Positions 13,415 through 14,193 of a stretch of 14,193 bases of DNA are shown piece by piece. Location: the NCBI GenBank assembly GCA_964424545.1, contig CAYRJN010000103.1:1-14193 (forward strand). Direction: 5' to 3'. This DNA is from JAUVIB01 sp964424545 (GTDB lineage: Bacteria > Calditrichota > Calditrichia > Calditrichales > Calditrichaceae). The notes under the pieces are model-generated. The model was given only the letters and a program-made list of their open reading frames with translations. It did not search any database and had not been told where the DNA came from. Both the position numbers and the translations under genes were made by a program. Each line of letters begins with the position of its first letter. The stretch's first letter is position 1.

Positions 13415-14193
13415 TTGGTTCAGGAGCGGGGTATATATAGTTGTTTATATAGATATGTTGTGCGGCATATTGAAAACAGCTTACTATATGAAAAGGATTA
13501 TTTTGGTATAGTAATGGAGAAGTATCTTAATAAAAAGTTTCCAGGGATAAAATTCGAAGTTCTAAATTTTGGCAGAAGTGCTTTTGATATTGCAGATATT
13601 TATGCCTATCAAAAAACATTAGTAGATAAATTTAATCTTGATTCCATACTTTATATGGTTTCAAAAGAGGATTTACAACCGAAATATTCGGACCCTTTAA
13701 GGCCAAAAACAAATATTAAAAATGGTACTCTTATAGTATCTTTTAATTTTGCACCAAGTGAATTAGAAATGTATAAAGAAATGAATGTTTTGGCTAAAAA
13801 TTCATCTATTTTATATATGCTTAATAAGGGAAGAGAAAAAACAAAAACAATTCCATTGTTTGCAATCCTTTTGGATAAAGTTTATTACTGGTTTAATCCT
13901 AAAAATATATTTACGCAGAAGCACATAGAACAAGAAGAATATCAAATTAACCCTATTACAAAGCAAATTATTTCATCAATTGACCATAATAAGATTATTA
14001 TAGTAAATAGAGGGTTAGAACAATTACCTTGGGAATTTCGTCAATTATGCCTTGATAAAGGATTTAAATATATAGATTTAAGAAAAAGTTTAAATTTGAT
14101 GAAAAAAATGGTTATGACTCAATTGAATGGAAGATAACGAACAAAAGGGGTCATTGGAATCCAAAAGCACATAAAATAGTTGGTAAAGAAATT
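13415..14193 (+). pseudogene. Damaged SGNH/GDSL hydrolase-like gene, cut by the window end
   Basis: The first open frame (13415-14137) translates to 240 residues from a TTG with no clear binding site. Residues 37-60 include EKYLNKKFPGIKFEVLNFGRS, which resembles the second conserved block of SGNH-hydrolase-like proteins (VLNFG-S-G). The frame then ends, but the -1 frame carries on without a stop from about 14085 to 14193 and encodes FKFDEKNGYDSIEW (14089-14130) and then HWNPKAHKIVGKEI, which resembles the C-terminal histidine block. One extra A in the A5 run at 14083-14087 would join the two frames. The N-terminal GDS block with the catalytic serine is not found in any frame upstream, and the usual Asp three residues before the C-terminal His is Lys. 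This looks like a truncated, frameshifted remnant. A sequencing error could explain the frameshift but not the missing block. GC is about 28% in the 180 bases counted. Confidence 0.5.

Noticed and set aside
14082..14088. Programmed -1 ribosomal frameshift joining the two frames of the right-edge gene
   Set aside because: The run GAAAAAG in this register (AGA AAA AGT) is not a standard slippery heptamer, no downstream pseudoknot is evident, and the gene already lacks its catalytic block. An indel or sequencing error is more likely.

Overview
The window is a dense, almost entirely plus-strand block of core nucleotide biosynthesis genes from a moderately AT-rich bacterium. The first two thirds (247-8718) is a purine run: purH, a purC-purE fusion, purB, purD, purN, an unrecognised AT-rich gene, and purF. 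The next third (8954-13273) is a pyrimidine run: pyrC, pyrE, pyrF, pyrB, pyrI. The right edge (about 13415 to the window end) holds a very AT-rich, damaged-looking gene resembling SGNH/GDSL hydrolases. I see no tRNA, rRNA, CRISPR array, insertion sequence or minus-strand gene; the minus-strand open frames look like shadows of the plus-strand genes.

The genes cover PurF (step 1), PurD (2), PurN (3), PurE and PurC (carboxylation and SAICAR synthesis), PurB (SAICAR and adenylosuccinate cleavage) and PurH (last two steps to IMP). On the pyrimidine side they cover PyrB with PyrI, PyrC, PyrE and PyrF. Missing from the window are the FGAM synthase genes (purL/purQ/purS), purM, purK, pyrD and carAB. 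purK may be truly unnecessary, because the PurE domain is of the class II type, which uses CO2 directly. Tight spacing (purCE/purB 0 nt, purD/purN 4-nt overlap, pyrE/pyrF 2 nt, pyrB/pyrI 4-nt overlap) gives small co-translated pairs, separated by leaders of roughly 70-235 nt. The best-supported control region precedes pyrC: an extended -10 promoter motif just after purF, then a leader of about 220 nt with three possible hairpins.

The lineage is not resolved from this sequence. PurC is the long Bacteroidota/fungal-like form, PurE is class II (Treponema/animal-like), PurB is the E. coli-like form, PurF carries the iron-sulfur cysteine set of Bacillus-type enzymes, the dihydroorotase is the lysine-bearing CAD-like form, and the ATCase has a regulatory chain. 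PurH, PurN and PyrF each carry unusual variants of normally conserved motifs. This suggests a lineage away from the well-studied Proteobacteria and Firmicutes. By eye the metabolic genes are around 43-50% GC, while the unknown gene at 6722-7219 (about 25% in a hand count) and the right-edge gene (about 28% in a partial count) stand apart.

This is mostly ordinary metabolism in an unusual arrangement. The observations most worth following are the PurC-PurE(class II) fusion, the unknown gene inside the purine run, the altered catalytic motif spacing in PyrF, and the pyrC leader.
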